Shown one piece after another: positions 5,640 through 12,528 of a stretch of 14,552 bases of DNA. A model generated the notes under the pieces. The model was not told the DNA's origin, made no database searches, and saw only the letters and a program-made list of their open reading frames with translations. Numbering within the stretch: position 1 is the stretch's first letter; the number at the start of each line of letters is the position of its first letter. Position numbers and translations under genes: made by a program. Where the stretch lies: contig SFJE01000042.1 in the NCBI GenBank assembly GCA_004555175.1, positions 1 through 14,552 of the forward strand, read 5' to 3'. Source of the DNA: Lentisphaeraceae bacterium. Lineage in GTDB: Bacteria > Verrucomicrobiota > Kiritimatiellia > RFP12 > DVOR01.

Positions 5640-7442
5640 TTAGGCCTGGACCGGCTTGGGCTGGCCGCCGTGAGGGCGGACGGTGATGTGCAGCTCGCGC
5701 AGCTGCTTCTCGGTGACCTCGGCCGGGGCGTGCATCATCAGGTCCTCGGCCTTCTGGTTCATCGGGAAGGCGATCACCTCGCGGATGTTCTCTTCGCCGG
5801 CCAGGAGCATCACCATGCGGTCAACGCCCGGAGCGACGCCGGCGTGGGGCGGGGCACCGAACTTGAAGGCGTTGAGCAGGCAGGAGAACTTCTCCTCCAC
5901 CACTTCCGGGCCATAGCCGGCCATTTCGAAGGCCTTGTACATAATGTCGGGGCGGTGGTTGCGCACGGCGCCCGAGGAGAGCTCGATGCCGTTGCAGACC
6001 ACGTCGTACTGATAGGCCAGGATGTCGAGGGGGTCCTTGGTGTTGAGCGCTTCGAGGCCGCCCTGGGGCATCGAGAAGGGGTTGTGCGAGAAGATGGTCG
6101 CGCCGGTCTCGGGGTCCTTCTCGAAGAAGGGGAAGTCGGTGATCCAGCAGAAGCGGTAGGCCTTCTTCTCGATGAGGTCGAGGTCCTGGCCCATCTTCTT
6201 GCGGAAGGCGCCCATCATCGTGGGGGCTTTGTCGGGCGCGTCGCAGATAAAGAAGATCGCGTCGCCATCCTTGAGGTTCCCGGCTTGGGCCAGGGCGTCG
6301 AGCTCCTCGGGCTTGAGGAACTTGGCAATCGGGCCTTTGATCTTGTCGGTATCCCAGACGAGGTAGGCCAGACCCTTCGCGCCGAGTTCCTGCTTGGCCC
6401 AGGGCTCGAGCTTGTCGAAGAAGCTGCGCGGCTTGGTCTTGATCCCCGGCACGGGCAGGGCGCGGACGATGGCCCCATTGGCGATGGCCTTGGCAAAGGC
6501 GCCGAAGCCCGAGGCGGCAAAGAGGTCCGTCACATCGATAATCTTGAGCGGGTTGCGCAGGTCGGGCTTGTCCGAGCCGTAGGTGAGCATCGCCTCGCGG
6601 TAGGGGATGCGGCGCCAGGGGGCCTGGTCGATCTGCCAATCTTTGGGGGAGAACTCGGCGAAGGCCTTGCTGAGTACGTCCTCGACCACGGCAAAGACGT
6701 CCTCCTGCGTGGCAAAGCTCATCTCGATATCGAGCTGATAGAACTCGCCCGGGGAGCGGTCGGCGCGCGAATCTTCATCGCGGAAGCACGGGGCAATCTG
6801 GAAGTAGCGGTCAAAGCCCGCGACCATCAACAGCTGCTTGAAGAGCTGCGGGGCCTGGGGCAGCGCGTAGAACTTGCCGTGGTGGACGCGCGAGGGGACC
6901 AAGTAGTCGCGCGCGCCCTCGGGGCTCGAGCAGGTGAGAATGGGGGTCTGGTACTCATTAAAGCCGTGCGCTTCCATCTGCTTGCGCAGGAAGCTGATGA
7001 GCTTCGAGCGCAGGACGATGTTCTTGTGCACCCGCTCGCGGCGCAGGTCAAGGTAGCGATAGGTCAGGCGCATATCCTCGGCCGGGTCATTCTCGTCGGG
7101 GATATAGAGCGGCGTGGTCTCCGAGGGACCCTCCACCGTGCATTCATTGGCCACCAACTCCACCTCGCCCGTCGGCAGCTCCGGATTGATGGTGCTCGCC
7201 TCGCGCAGGACCACCTCGCCGGTGAAGGTGACCACGCTCTCGAGCTTGATTTTCTCGATCTCGCCGAAGAAGCTCCGGCTCGGGTGAACCACCACCTGCG
7301 TCAGACCATAATGGTCGCGCAAGTCAATAAACAGAATGCCGCCGTGGTCGCGCTTACGGAAAACCCAACCCGAAATCCGGGCCGTCTTGCCGGCATCCGC
7401 CGCGCGGAGTTCATTGCAGGTGTGCGTGCGATAAGGGTGCAT
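5640..7442 (-). CDS. aspS: Aspartate--tRNA(Asp/Asn) ligase, predicted non-discriminating
   Basis: 600 residues, the normal size of bacterial-type class IIb AspRS. It charges tRNA with aspartate in the cytosol. Order of parts: OB-fold anticodon-binding domain (about 1-110), catalytic core starting at RLTYRYLDLRRE (125-136), class II motif 2 as FRDEDSRADR (220-229), the bacterial GAD insertion (about 300-420), and motif 3 as GVAPGVDRMVMLLAG near residue 550. SPGEFYQLDIEMSF after motif 2 and RDHGGILFIDLRDHYG near the N-terminus resemble the alphaproteobacterial style of the enzyme. His33, in RKRDHGG, stands where E. coli AspRS has Leu30; His here is the hallmark of non-discriminating enzymes that also make Asp-tRNA(Asn). 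The Shine-Dalgarno sequence is weak (GAG about 6 bases before ATG). It heads the minus-strand operon and has its own promoter at 7476-7486. Confidence 0.97.
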   Translation of the reverse strand: MHPYRTHTCNELRAADAGKTARISGWVFRKRDHGGILFIDLRDHYGLTQVVVHPSRSFFGEIEKIKLESVVTFTGEVVLREASTINPELPTGEVELVANECTVEGPSETTPLYIPDENDPAEDMRLTYRYLDLRRERVHKNIVLRSKLISFLRKQMEAHGFNEYQTPILTCSSPEGARDYLVPSRVHHGKFYALPQAPQLFKQLLMVAGFDRYFQIAPCFRDEDSRADRSPGEFYQLDIEMSFATQEDVFAVVEDVLSKAFAEFSPKDWQIDQAPWRRIPYREAMLTYGSDKPDLRNPLKIIDVTDLFAASGFGAFAKAIANGAIVRALPVPGIKTKPRSFFDKLEPWAKQELGAKGLAYLVWDTDKIKGPIAKFLKPEELDALAQAGNLKDGDAIFFICDAPDKAPTMMGAFRKKMGQDLDLIEKKAYRFCWITDFPFFEKDPETGATIFSHNPFSMPQGGLEALNTKDPLDILAYQYDVVCNGIELSSGAVRNHRPDIMYKAFEMAGYGPEVVEEKFSCLLNAFKFGAPPHAGVAPGVDRMVMLLAGEENIREVIAFPMNQKAEDLMMHAPAEVTEKQLRELHITVRPHGGQPKPVQA

Positions 7443-7475
7443 AATGTCTCGCTTTCTTTCTTAAAAACGCCCCCC

Positions 7476-7486
7476 ATTGTATCACA
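7476..7486 (-). promoter_or_regulatory. Extended -10 promoter of aspS
   Basis: On the minus strand TACAAT (7476-7481) is preceded by TGTGA, giving TGTGATACAAT, a good extended -10. No clear -35 lies 16-18 bases upstream (GGTTCT at best), which is common for extended -10 promoters. Transcription would start near 7469, about 27 bases before the aspS ATG. The element overlaps the CACAAAG repeat. Confidence 0.5.
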
Positions 7487-7519
7487 AAGCGCACAAGGAG
7501 AACCACAAAGCACGCAGAA
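7483..7519. repeat. CACAAAG-type short repeat
   Basis: CACAAAG (7483-7489), CACAAGG (7492-7498) and CACAAAG (7504-7510) occur with spacings of 9 and 12 bases, followed by the degenerate CGCAGAAA (7512-7519). It is a different repeat type from the heptamers and resembles the degenerate accacaaag/cacgaag short repeats scattered in intergenic DNA of many GC-rich bacteria (from memory). Its left end overlaps the aspS promoter. Confidence 0.5.
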
Positions 7520-7585
7520 ATAACGCAGGCGGGGGCGAAAAGGGGCGTGCGAAGGCGTCCGCCAACGGCGGCGCCGCCCGGCGTG

Positions 7586-7635
7586 CCCGCGAGCTTGCTC
7601 GCGGGAGGGGCAGCCCCCTCTCGGCCCAAAGGGCC
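7586..7635. repeat. GC-rich palindrome cluster B
   Basis: Three hairpins in a row: CCCGCGAGC/GCTCGCGGG (7586-7605), GAGGGG/CCCCTC with a CAGC loop (7605-7620), and GGCCC-AAA-GGGCC (7623-7635). No T-runs follow. They lie in the middle of the 330-base divergent gap between aspS and dsbD. No protein-coding or RNA gene is evident in this gap beyond the promoters and repeats listed. Confidence 0.6.
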
Positions 7636-7655
7636 CCCTCACGCGCCCGCCGCCG

Positions 7656-7697
7656 CCAACAGCCAACAGCCAACAGCTAACAGCTAACTGCTAACGG
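7656..7697. repeat. Heptamer tandem array 4 (6 units), abutting the dsbD promoter
   Basis: Six units in perfect 7-base register: CCAACAG three times, then CTAACAG, CTAACTG, CTAACGG; a seventh decayed unit (CTAATAT, 7698-7704) runs into the -10 element of dsbD. On the minus strand they read as CTGTTGG and CTGTTAG types. Units get less regular towards the promoter. Confidence 0.9.
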
Positions 7698-7703
7698 CTA
7701 ATA

Positions 7704-7712
7704 TGCTACAAT
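7704..7712 (+). promoter_or_regulatory. Extended -10 promoter of dsbD
   Basis: TGC (7704-7706) followed by TACAAT (7707-7712) is an extended -10. The -35 position falls within heptamer array 4 (around 7684-7689) and has no good match. Transcription would begin near 7719, about 54 bases before the dsbD ATG. Confidence 0.5.
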
Positions 7713-7772
7713 GGCAGGCACTTGGAGCGATGGGCGCTCTGGATTGGACAGTAGTAAAGGATAGGTTTTGGT

Positions 7773-9269
7773 ATGCGATTGGCGTGGTTGAAGCGTGCGA
7801 TGTTGGTGGCCGGGTTGGCTGTGGCCGGGGGCGTGTGGGGGTATGGGCGCGCGGGCGATCCCTTCTTTCCGGAGGTGAGTTATGCTGCGGGGCAGGTGCA
7901 GGTGAGCTTCTTCTGCGCGCAGGCCGATCAGCACCTCTACGACGACATGCTCAGTTGCTCGCTCGGCGCGCCGGCCGTCAAGCCGCCGCAGGAGACGCGC
8001 GATGCGGATGGCCGGGTGATCTATGAAGGGATGGCGGACTTCGCCTGGGCCGCCGCGCCGGGTACCACCTTTACCCTTTCTTATCAGGGCTGCGATGCCG
8101 AGCAGTGCCACATGCCCCAGGAGCTGACCTTTACCATCACGGCCGAGGGGCAGGTGGTGGAGGGCAAGCCGGAGGGGCCGGCGGCCGAGGTTGCCCCGGT
8201 GAAGGCGCGAAGCCTGAGCGGTTTTGTGCCGGCCGAGCGCTTTGTGGCCTTTCTGCGCGGTGAGGCGGCAACGGCGACCGAGGGCGCGGCGGCAAGTTTC
8301 TTTGAGGATCCCAAGGCGTGGGTGGCCGAGCATGGGGTTTGGCTGCTGATTGCGGTGGTCTTCCTGGGCGGCTTGGCGCTGAACCTAACGCCGTGCGTGC
8401 TGCCGATGATGCCGATCAACCTGGCGATTATTGGCGCCGGGGCGGCAGGCGGGAGCCGCCTGCGTGGGGCGTTGCGCGGCGGGGCGTACGGGCTGGGGAT
8501 TGCCTTGGCCTATGGGGTGCTGGCGCTGATCCCGGTGCTGACGGGGGCGGCCTTTGGGGCAATCCAATCGGCGTGGTGGTTCAATGCGGCAATTGCGGCG
8601 GTCTTCGTGGCGCTGGCGTTGGCGCTCTTCGACGTCTTTATGATTGACTTTACGCGCTTTGCCGGGGCCGGGAGCGGGAAGCAGGGGGCCGTGGCGGCCT
8701 TTGTGGCTGGGGCGGTGAGCGCGGTCTTGGCTGGCGCATGCGTGGCGCCGGTGCTGATTGCGGTGTTGCTGCTGACGGCGGACTACGTGGCCAGCGGCGC
8801 GTATTGGGCGCTGTGCCTGCCCTTCGTGTTGGGGCTGGGGATGGCCGCGCCGTGGCCGGTGGCGGGGGCGGGACTCTCCTTCCTGCCCAAGCCGGGCGCG
8901 TGGATGGTGTGGGTGAAGAAGGTCTTTGGCGTGGTGGTGCTGCTCTTTGCCGCGCACTATGGTTGGGTGGCGGTCAAGGGGCTGCTGCCGAGCGAGGGGC
9001 TGAGCGGAAGCGACCTGCCGGCCATTGAGGCGGCCATCGCCCAGGCCCACGCCGAGGGCAAGCCCGTGTTGCTCGACTTCTGGGGTCCGGCGTGCAAAGC
9101 CTGTGAGGAGATGGAGGCCAAGACCCTCCCCGAGGCCACCGTCCAGGCCGAGCTCAAGCGCTTCGTCTTCCTCAAGGTGCGCATGGACCTGGCCGTCGGC
9201 GCCATCGCCCCGGCGCAGAAGCGCTTCGCCATCCAAGGCCTGCCCACCTATGTGGTGCTCGAGCCCTAA
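7773..9269 (+). CDS. dsbD: Thiol:disulfide interchange protein DsbD
   Basis: 498 residues; an inner-membrane protein that carries electrons from cytosolic thioredoxin to periplasmic disulfide isomerases and cytochrome c maturation proteins. All three parts are present with their cysteine pairs. The periplasmic alpha domain (about 27-150) has YQGC107DAEQC112, a CX4C spacing as in the YQACDD..CLPP type rather than the CX5C of E. coli. The membrane domain (about 188-405, roughly eight hydrophobic helices) has Cys208 in NLTPCVLPMMP and Cys323 in AGACVAPVL. The thioredoxin-like gamma domain (about 410-498) has FWGPAC441KAC444EE and the cis-proline segment GLPTY. Residues 1-25 are a signal sequence. 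Extra cysteines C48 and C62 occur in the alpha domain. The protein is somewhat shorter than E. coli DsbD (about 565). Ribosome binding site: TAGG 7 bases upstream. It may be cotranscribed with the next genes, but grpE has its own promoter. Confidence 0.93.
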   Translation: MRLAWLKRAMLVAGLAVAGGVWGYGRAGDPFFPEVSYAAGQVQVSFFCAQADQHLYDDMLSCSLGAPAVKPPQETRDADGRVIYEGMADFAWAAAPGTTFTLSYQGCDAEQCHMPQELTFTITAEGQVVEGKPEGPAAEVAPVKARSLSGFVPAERFVAFLRGEAATATEGAAASFFEDPKAWVAEHGVWLLIAVVFLGGLALNLTPCVLPMMPINLAIIGAGAAGGSRLRGALRGGAYGLGIALAYGVLALIPVLTGAAFGAIQSAWWFNAAIAAVFVALALALFDVFMIDFTRFAGAGSGKQGAVAAFVAGAVSAVLAGACVAPVLIAVLLLTADYVASGAYWALCLPFVLGLGMAAPWPVAGAGLSFLPKPGAWMVWVKKVFGVVVLLFAAHYGWVAVKGLLPSEGLSGSDLPAIEAAIAQAHAEGKPVLLDFWGPACKACEEMEAKTLPEATVQAELKRFVFLKVRMDLAVGAIAPAQKRFAIQGLPTYVVLEP

Positions 9270-9291
9270 GGTGCCCGCCGCGCGCGGCTTG

Positions 9292-9300
9292 TGCTATACT
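9292..9300 (+). promoter_or_regulatory. Extended -10 promoter of grpE
   Basis: TGC (9292-9294) plus TATACT (9295-9300), in the context TGTGCTATACT. The -35 region (about 9272-9277, TGCCCG) is poor. Transcription would start near 9307, about 23 bases before the grpE start. No CIRCE inverted repeat (the HrcA operator) is seen here. Confidence 0.6.
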
Positions 9301-9329
9301 ACGCGCCTTTAGAAAGAAGGATTTACCCT

Positions 9330-9944
9330 ATGATGACAGCTGAAGAGCCCCAAGTGAAGCCTGAAACCGCCCCCGAGGCCGCCCCTGAAGGCGCGCCCGA
9401 AACCCCTGTCCAGCCCGAGGCCGCCCCCGAAACCCCCGCCGAAGCGCCGGCCGCTCCGGCCGAGCCCGAGAACCCGCTTGCTGCCGAGCTCGCCGCCGCC
9501 AAGGAGCGCTACCTGCGCCTCTTGGCCGATATGGATAATATGCGCAAGCGCCAGACCCGCGAACTTGAGGAGCGCACCGCCCGCGCCAACGAGCGGCTGC
9601 TCACCGCGCTCCTGCCGGTCTTCGACCACTTTGAGATGGCCCTCGCCGCCGCCCCCGCTGGCGATGCCTTTGCCCAGGGCGTGCAGATGATCGCCGGCGA
9701 GTTCCGCAAGGTGCTCGAAAACTCCGGCGCAGAGGTCATTGACGCGCCCGAAGGGACCGCCTTCGACCCAATGGCCCATGAGGCGCTCACCACCGCGCCC
9801 CACGCCACCATTCCCCAGGGCAGCGTGGTCAGCCAGTTCCGCAAGGGCTGGAGGCTGGGCGGCAAGGTGGTGCGCCCGGCGCAGGTGATTGTCTCGGCCG
9901 GTGCCCCTGCGGCCCCCGCCGAGGAAACGCACGAGGAGGCGTAA
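9330..9944 (+). CDS. grpE: Nucleotide exchange factor GrpE
   Basis: 204 residues. GrpE dimers release ADP from DnaK and so reset the Hsp70 cycle. The first about 50 residues are a low-complexity Pro/Ala/Glu tail built from PEAAPE/APETP-like repeats. A long helix (about 51-92, with RYLRLLADMDNMRKRQ) forms the dimer coiled coil, then a four-helix part. The C-terminal beta domain carries the family signature: DPMAHEAL (146-153) and VSQFRKGWRLGGKVVRPAQV (167-186). The start is ATG 9330 with AGAAGGA upstream; ATG 9333 is an alternative. An upstream in-frame GTG at 9291 is rejected because it overlaps the -10 element. The stop is 4 bases before dnaJ, so the two are one unit. No dnaK gene is in the window. 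Confidence 0.95.
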   Translation: MMTAEEPQVKPETAPEAAPEGAPETPVQPEAAPETPAEAPAAPAEPENPLAAELAAAKERYLRLLADMDNMRKRQTRELEERTARANERLLTALLPVFDHFEMALAAAPAGDAFAQGVQMIAGEFRKVLENSGAEVIDAPEGTAFDPMAHEALTTAPHATIPQGSVVSQFRKGWRLGGKVVRPAQVIVSAGAPAAPAEETHEEA

Positions 9945-9948
9945 GGCC

Positions 9949-11124
9949 ATGGCTGCCAAGCGCGACTACTATGAAGTGCTCGGCGTCGATAAAACCGCCG
10001 ATGCCGAAACCATCAAGAAGGCCTATCGCAAGCTCGCGATGAAGTATCACCCGGACCGCAACCCGGGCGATAAGAGCGCCGAGGAGAAGTTCAAGGAGGC
10101 CTCCGAGGCCTATGAGGTCCTCTCCGATAGCCAAAAGCGCCAGATGTACGATCAGTACGGCCACGAGGGCATGAAGGGGGCCTTCGGCGGCGGCGGCTTC
10201 GACTTCGCCCGCGACTTCACCCACGGCGCCGACCTCAATGACATCCTCAACCAGTTCTTCGGCGGCGGCTTCGGCGGCGGTTTTGGGGGCTTTGGCGGCG
10301 GACGCCGCGCCGACCCCACCGCCCCCCAGCGCGGCGAAGATACCGAGCAATCCATCCGCCTGACCTTCGAGGAGGCCCTCTTTGGCACCGAGGCCAAGAT
10401 CCGCGTCCATGCTGCCGTCGCCTGTCCCGACTGCGCGGGCACCGGCGCCGAGAAGGGTAGCAAGCGCGCCACCTGCAAACACTGCGGCGGCTCGGGCGTC
10501 ATCCAGCAGCGCGGCGGTTTCTTTGGGATGATCCAGCAGACCTGCCCGGTCTGCCGCGGCACCGGCACCGTCATTGAAAAGCCTTGCCACACCTGCCGCG
10601 GCGATGGCTTTGTGGCCAGCGATGAGCAGATCTCCGTGCCCATCCCCGCCGGCGTGGCCGATGGCATGAGCGTGCGCGTGGCTGGCAAGGGCAACGCCGG
10701 GGCCAACAACGGCCCGCGTGGCGACCTCTATCTGCGCTGCTCGGTGGCCGAAAGTAAGCTCTTTGAGCGCGATGGCCAGGACCTCATCCTCCGCCAGGCG
10801 GTCTCCCCCGTCCTCCTGGCCCTCGGCGGCGAGTTGCCGATCGAGACGCCCAACGGCACGGCCACGCTCAAGGTCAAGCCCGGCACCGCCAATGGCTCGG
10901 TCCAGCGTCTGCGCGGCCAAGGCGTGCGCGGCATCGGCCGCTTCGCCACCGGCGACCTGCACGTCGTCCTCATCGCCGAGACCCCGCAAGCGCTCACCAA
11001 GGAGCAGACCAAGGCCCTCGAGGCCCTGCGCAAGAGCGAAAGCGATAAGACCTTCCCCGAACGCACCCGCCTCGCCACCGCGGCCAAGGCCTTCGCCGCC
11101 GCCCGCGAAGCCAAGCGCAAGTAA
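9949..11124 (+). CDS. dnaJ: Chaperone protein DnaJ
   Basis: 391 residues, a full type I Hsp40 that delivers unfolded clients to DnaK and stimulates its ATPase. The J domain (about 5-70) contains HPD at 34-36. A Gly/Phe-rich linker (about 78-120) has many GGGF units. Four zinc-binding CxxCxGxG repeats follow: CPDCAGTG (159-166), CKHCGGSG (176-183), CPVCRGTG (199-206) and CHTCRGDG (213-220). The last of these has Asp in place of the first variable residue before Gly, still a normal form. Two C-terminal client-binding beta domains complete it. ATG 9949 is chosen because the J domain starts right after it and GGAGG/AAGG lies upstream; an in-frame ATG at 9889 would overlap grpE. It follows grpE by 4 bases and precedes purB by 29. 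Confidence 0.97.
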   Translation: MAAKRDYYEVLGVDKTADAETIKKAYRKLAMKYHPDRNPGDKSAEEKFKEASEAYEVLSDSQKRQMYDQYGHEGMKGAFGGGGFDFARDFTHGADLNDILNQFFGGGFGGGFGGFGGGRRADPTAPQRGEDTEQSIRLTFEEALFGTEAKIRVHAAVACPDCAGTGAEKGSKRATCKHCGGSGVIQQRGGFFGMIQQTCPVCRGTGTVIEKPCHTCRGDGFVASDEQISVPIPAGVADGMSVRVAGKGNAGANNGPRGDLYLRCSVAESKLFERDGQDLILRQAVSPVLLALGGELPIETPNGTATLKVKPGTANGSVQRLRGQGVRGIGRFATGDLHVVLIAETPQALTKEQTKALEALRKSESDKTFPERTRLATAAKAFAAAREAKRK

Positions 11125-11153
11125 TCCCCTCACCGCACGTTAGGAGCCCAAAG

Positions 11154-12509
11154 ATGTTAGAACTCTCCGCCCTCACCGCCGTCTCGCCCATCGATGGGCG
11201 CTATGCCGACAAAACCGCGCCCTTGCGCGAGGTCTTCTCCGAGTATGGCCTCATCCGCCGCCGCGTCCAGGTGGAGATTGCCTGGCTCCTGGCCCTCTGC
11301 GATGAACCCGCCCTCCCCGAGGCCTCCTGCCCCGATGCCGAGCAGCGCGCCGCCATCCAGGCCATTGCCGATGGCTTCTCCCTGGCCGACGCCCAGCGCG
11401 TCAAGGAGATCGAGGCCACCACGCGCCACGATGTGAAGGCCGTGGAATACCTCATCCGCGAAAAGCTCCCCGAGCGTTGCGCGCACCTGAGCGAGTTCAT
11501 CCACTTCGCCTGCACCTCCGAGGACATCAACAACGTCTCCCACGCCCTGCAGCTGCGCGATGGCTTGCGCCTCCTGCGCGCCGAGCAAGAGCGCCTCACC
11601 GAGGCCCTCGCCACGCTCGCCAACGCCACGATGGCCCTGCCGATGCTCGCCCACACCCACGGTCAGCCCGCCAGCCCCACCACCCTGGGCAAGGAGCTCG
11701 CCGTCTTCGTCCACCGCCTCCGCCGCCAGGCCGCGCAGCTCGACGCCGTGCGCCTCCCGGCCAAGATGAATGGCGCGGTGGGCAACTACAACGCCCACCT
11801 CTCCGCCGCCCCGCAGGTCGATTGGCCCGCCCTCGCCCGCCGCGTCATCGAGGGCTTCGGCTTCGAGCAGAACCCCTTCACCACGCAGATTGAGAGCCAC
11901 GACGGCATGGCCGAGCTCTTCGACGCCCTCCAGCGCTGGAACCAGGTCCTCTTCGACCTCGATCGCGACGTCTGGCTCTACGTCTCCATGCGCTACCTCA
12001 AGCAGAAGGTCGTGGCCGGCGAAGTCGGCTCCTCCACGATGCCCCACAAGATTAACCCCATCGACTTCGAGAACTCCGAGGGTAACATCGGCCTGGCCAA
12101 CGCCATCCTCGGCCACCTCGCCCGCAAGCTCCCCGTCTCCCGGATGCAGCGCGACCTTACCGACTCCACCGCCATCCGCAATGTCGGCGCCGGCTTCGCC
12201 TACTCCCTCATCGCCGTCGCCTCCACCCTCCGGGGCCTCGGCCGCATGTCCCCCAACGAAGAGGCCCTCGCGGCCGACCTCAACCACGCTTGGGAGGTCC
12301 TCGCCGAGCCCATCCAGACCGTGATGCGCCGCTACGGCGTGCCCAACGCCTATGAGAAACTCAAGGCCCTCACCCGCGGCCACGCCATGACCCCCGAGGC
12401 CATTCACGCCTTTATCGCCTCCCTCGACATCCCCGAGGCCGACAAGGCCCGCCTCCAGGCCCTCACCCCCGCCGCTTATATCGGTGACGCCGCCTCGCGC
12501 ACCATCTAA
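11154..12509 (+). CDS. purB: Adenylosuccinate lyase, E. coli PurB type
   Basis: 451 residues, near the 456 of E. coli PurB. It removes fumarate from SAICAR and from adenylosuccinate, two steps of purine synthesis in the cytosol, as a homotetramer. The N-terminus LSALTAVSPIDGRYADK is characteristic of this subtype. Conserved region 2 has AHTHGQPASPTT with His169. The fumarate lyase signature at 293-311 (SSTMPHKINPIDFENSEGN) holds the catalytic serine (293/294). AGGAG lies 7 bases before ATG. Gaps of 29 bases to dnaJ and 19 to the next gene suggest one transcript linking a chaperone pair, a purine enzyme and an rRNA modification enzyme; I see no promoter or terminator between them. Confidence 0.96.
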   Translation: MLELSALTAVSPIDGRYADKTAPLREVFSEYGLIRRRVQVEIAWLLALCDEPALPEASCPDAEQRAAIQAIADGFSLADAQRVKEIEATTRHDVKAVEYLIREKLPERCAHLSEFIHFACTSEDINNVSHALQLRDGLRLLRAEQERLTEALATLANATMALPMLAHTHGQPASPTTLGKELAVFVHRLRRQAAQLDAVRLPAKMNGAVGNYNAHLSAAPQVDWPALARRVIEGFGFEQNPFTTQIESHDGMAELFDALQRWNQVLFDLDRDVWLYVSMRYLKQKVVAGEVGSSTMPHKINPIDFENSEGNIGLANAILGHLARKLPVSRMQRDLTDSTAIRNVGAGFAYSLIAVASTLRGLGRMSPNEEALAADLNHAWEVLAEPIQTVMRRYGVPNAYEKLKALTRGHAMTPEAIHAFIASLDIPEADKARLQALTPAAYIGDAASRTI

Positions 12510-12528
12510 CGCTCCGCGCAAGGAAGCG

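Noticed and set aside
5670..7523. Long open frame (617 codons) on the plus strand opposite aspS
   Set aside because: It is the antisense shadow of a clear aspS gene. GC-rich codon bias leaves few stops on the opposite strand, and its product is a low-complexity Gly/Ala/Val/Glu-rich sequence with no family motif.
7773..9269. CX4C spacing in the DsbD alpha domain as an active-site defect
   Set aside because: The CX5C of E. coli is not universal; a YQxC-x4-C form is known in other DsbD-type proteins, and both cysteines are present.
9250..9330. Possible CIRCE (HrcA) heat-shock operator before grpE-dnaJ
   Set aside because: No TTAGCACTC-N9-GAGTGCTAA-like inverted repeat is present; only an extended -10 element is seen.
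9829..11133. Open frame of 434 codons on the minus strand opposite dnaJ
   Set aside because: Antisense shadow of dnaJ; the composition mirrors the reversed G/F-rich and zinc-finger codons.
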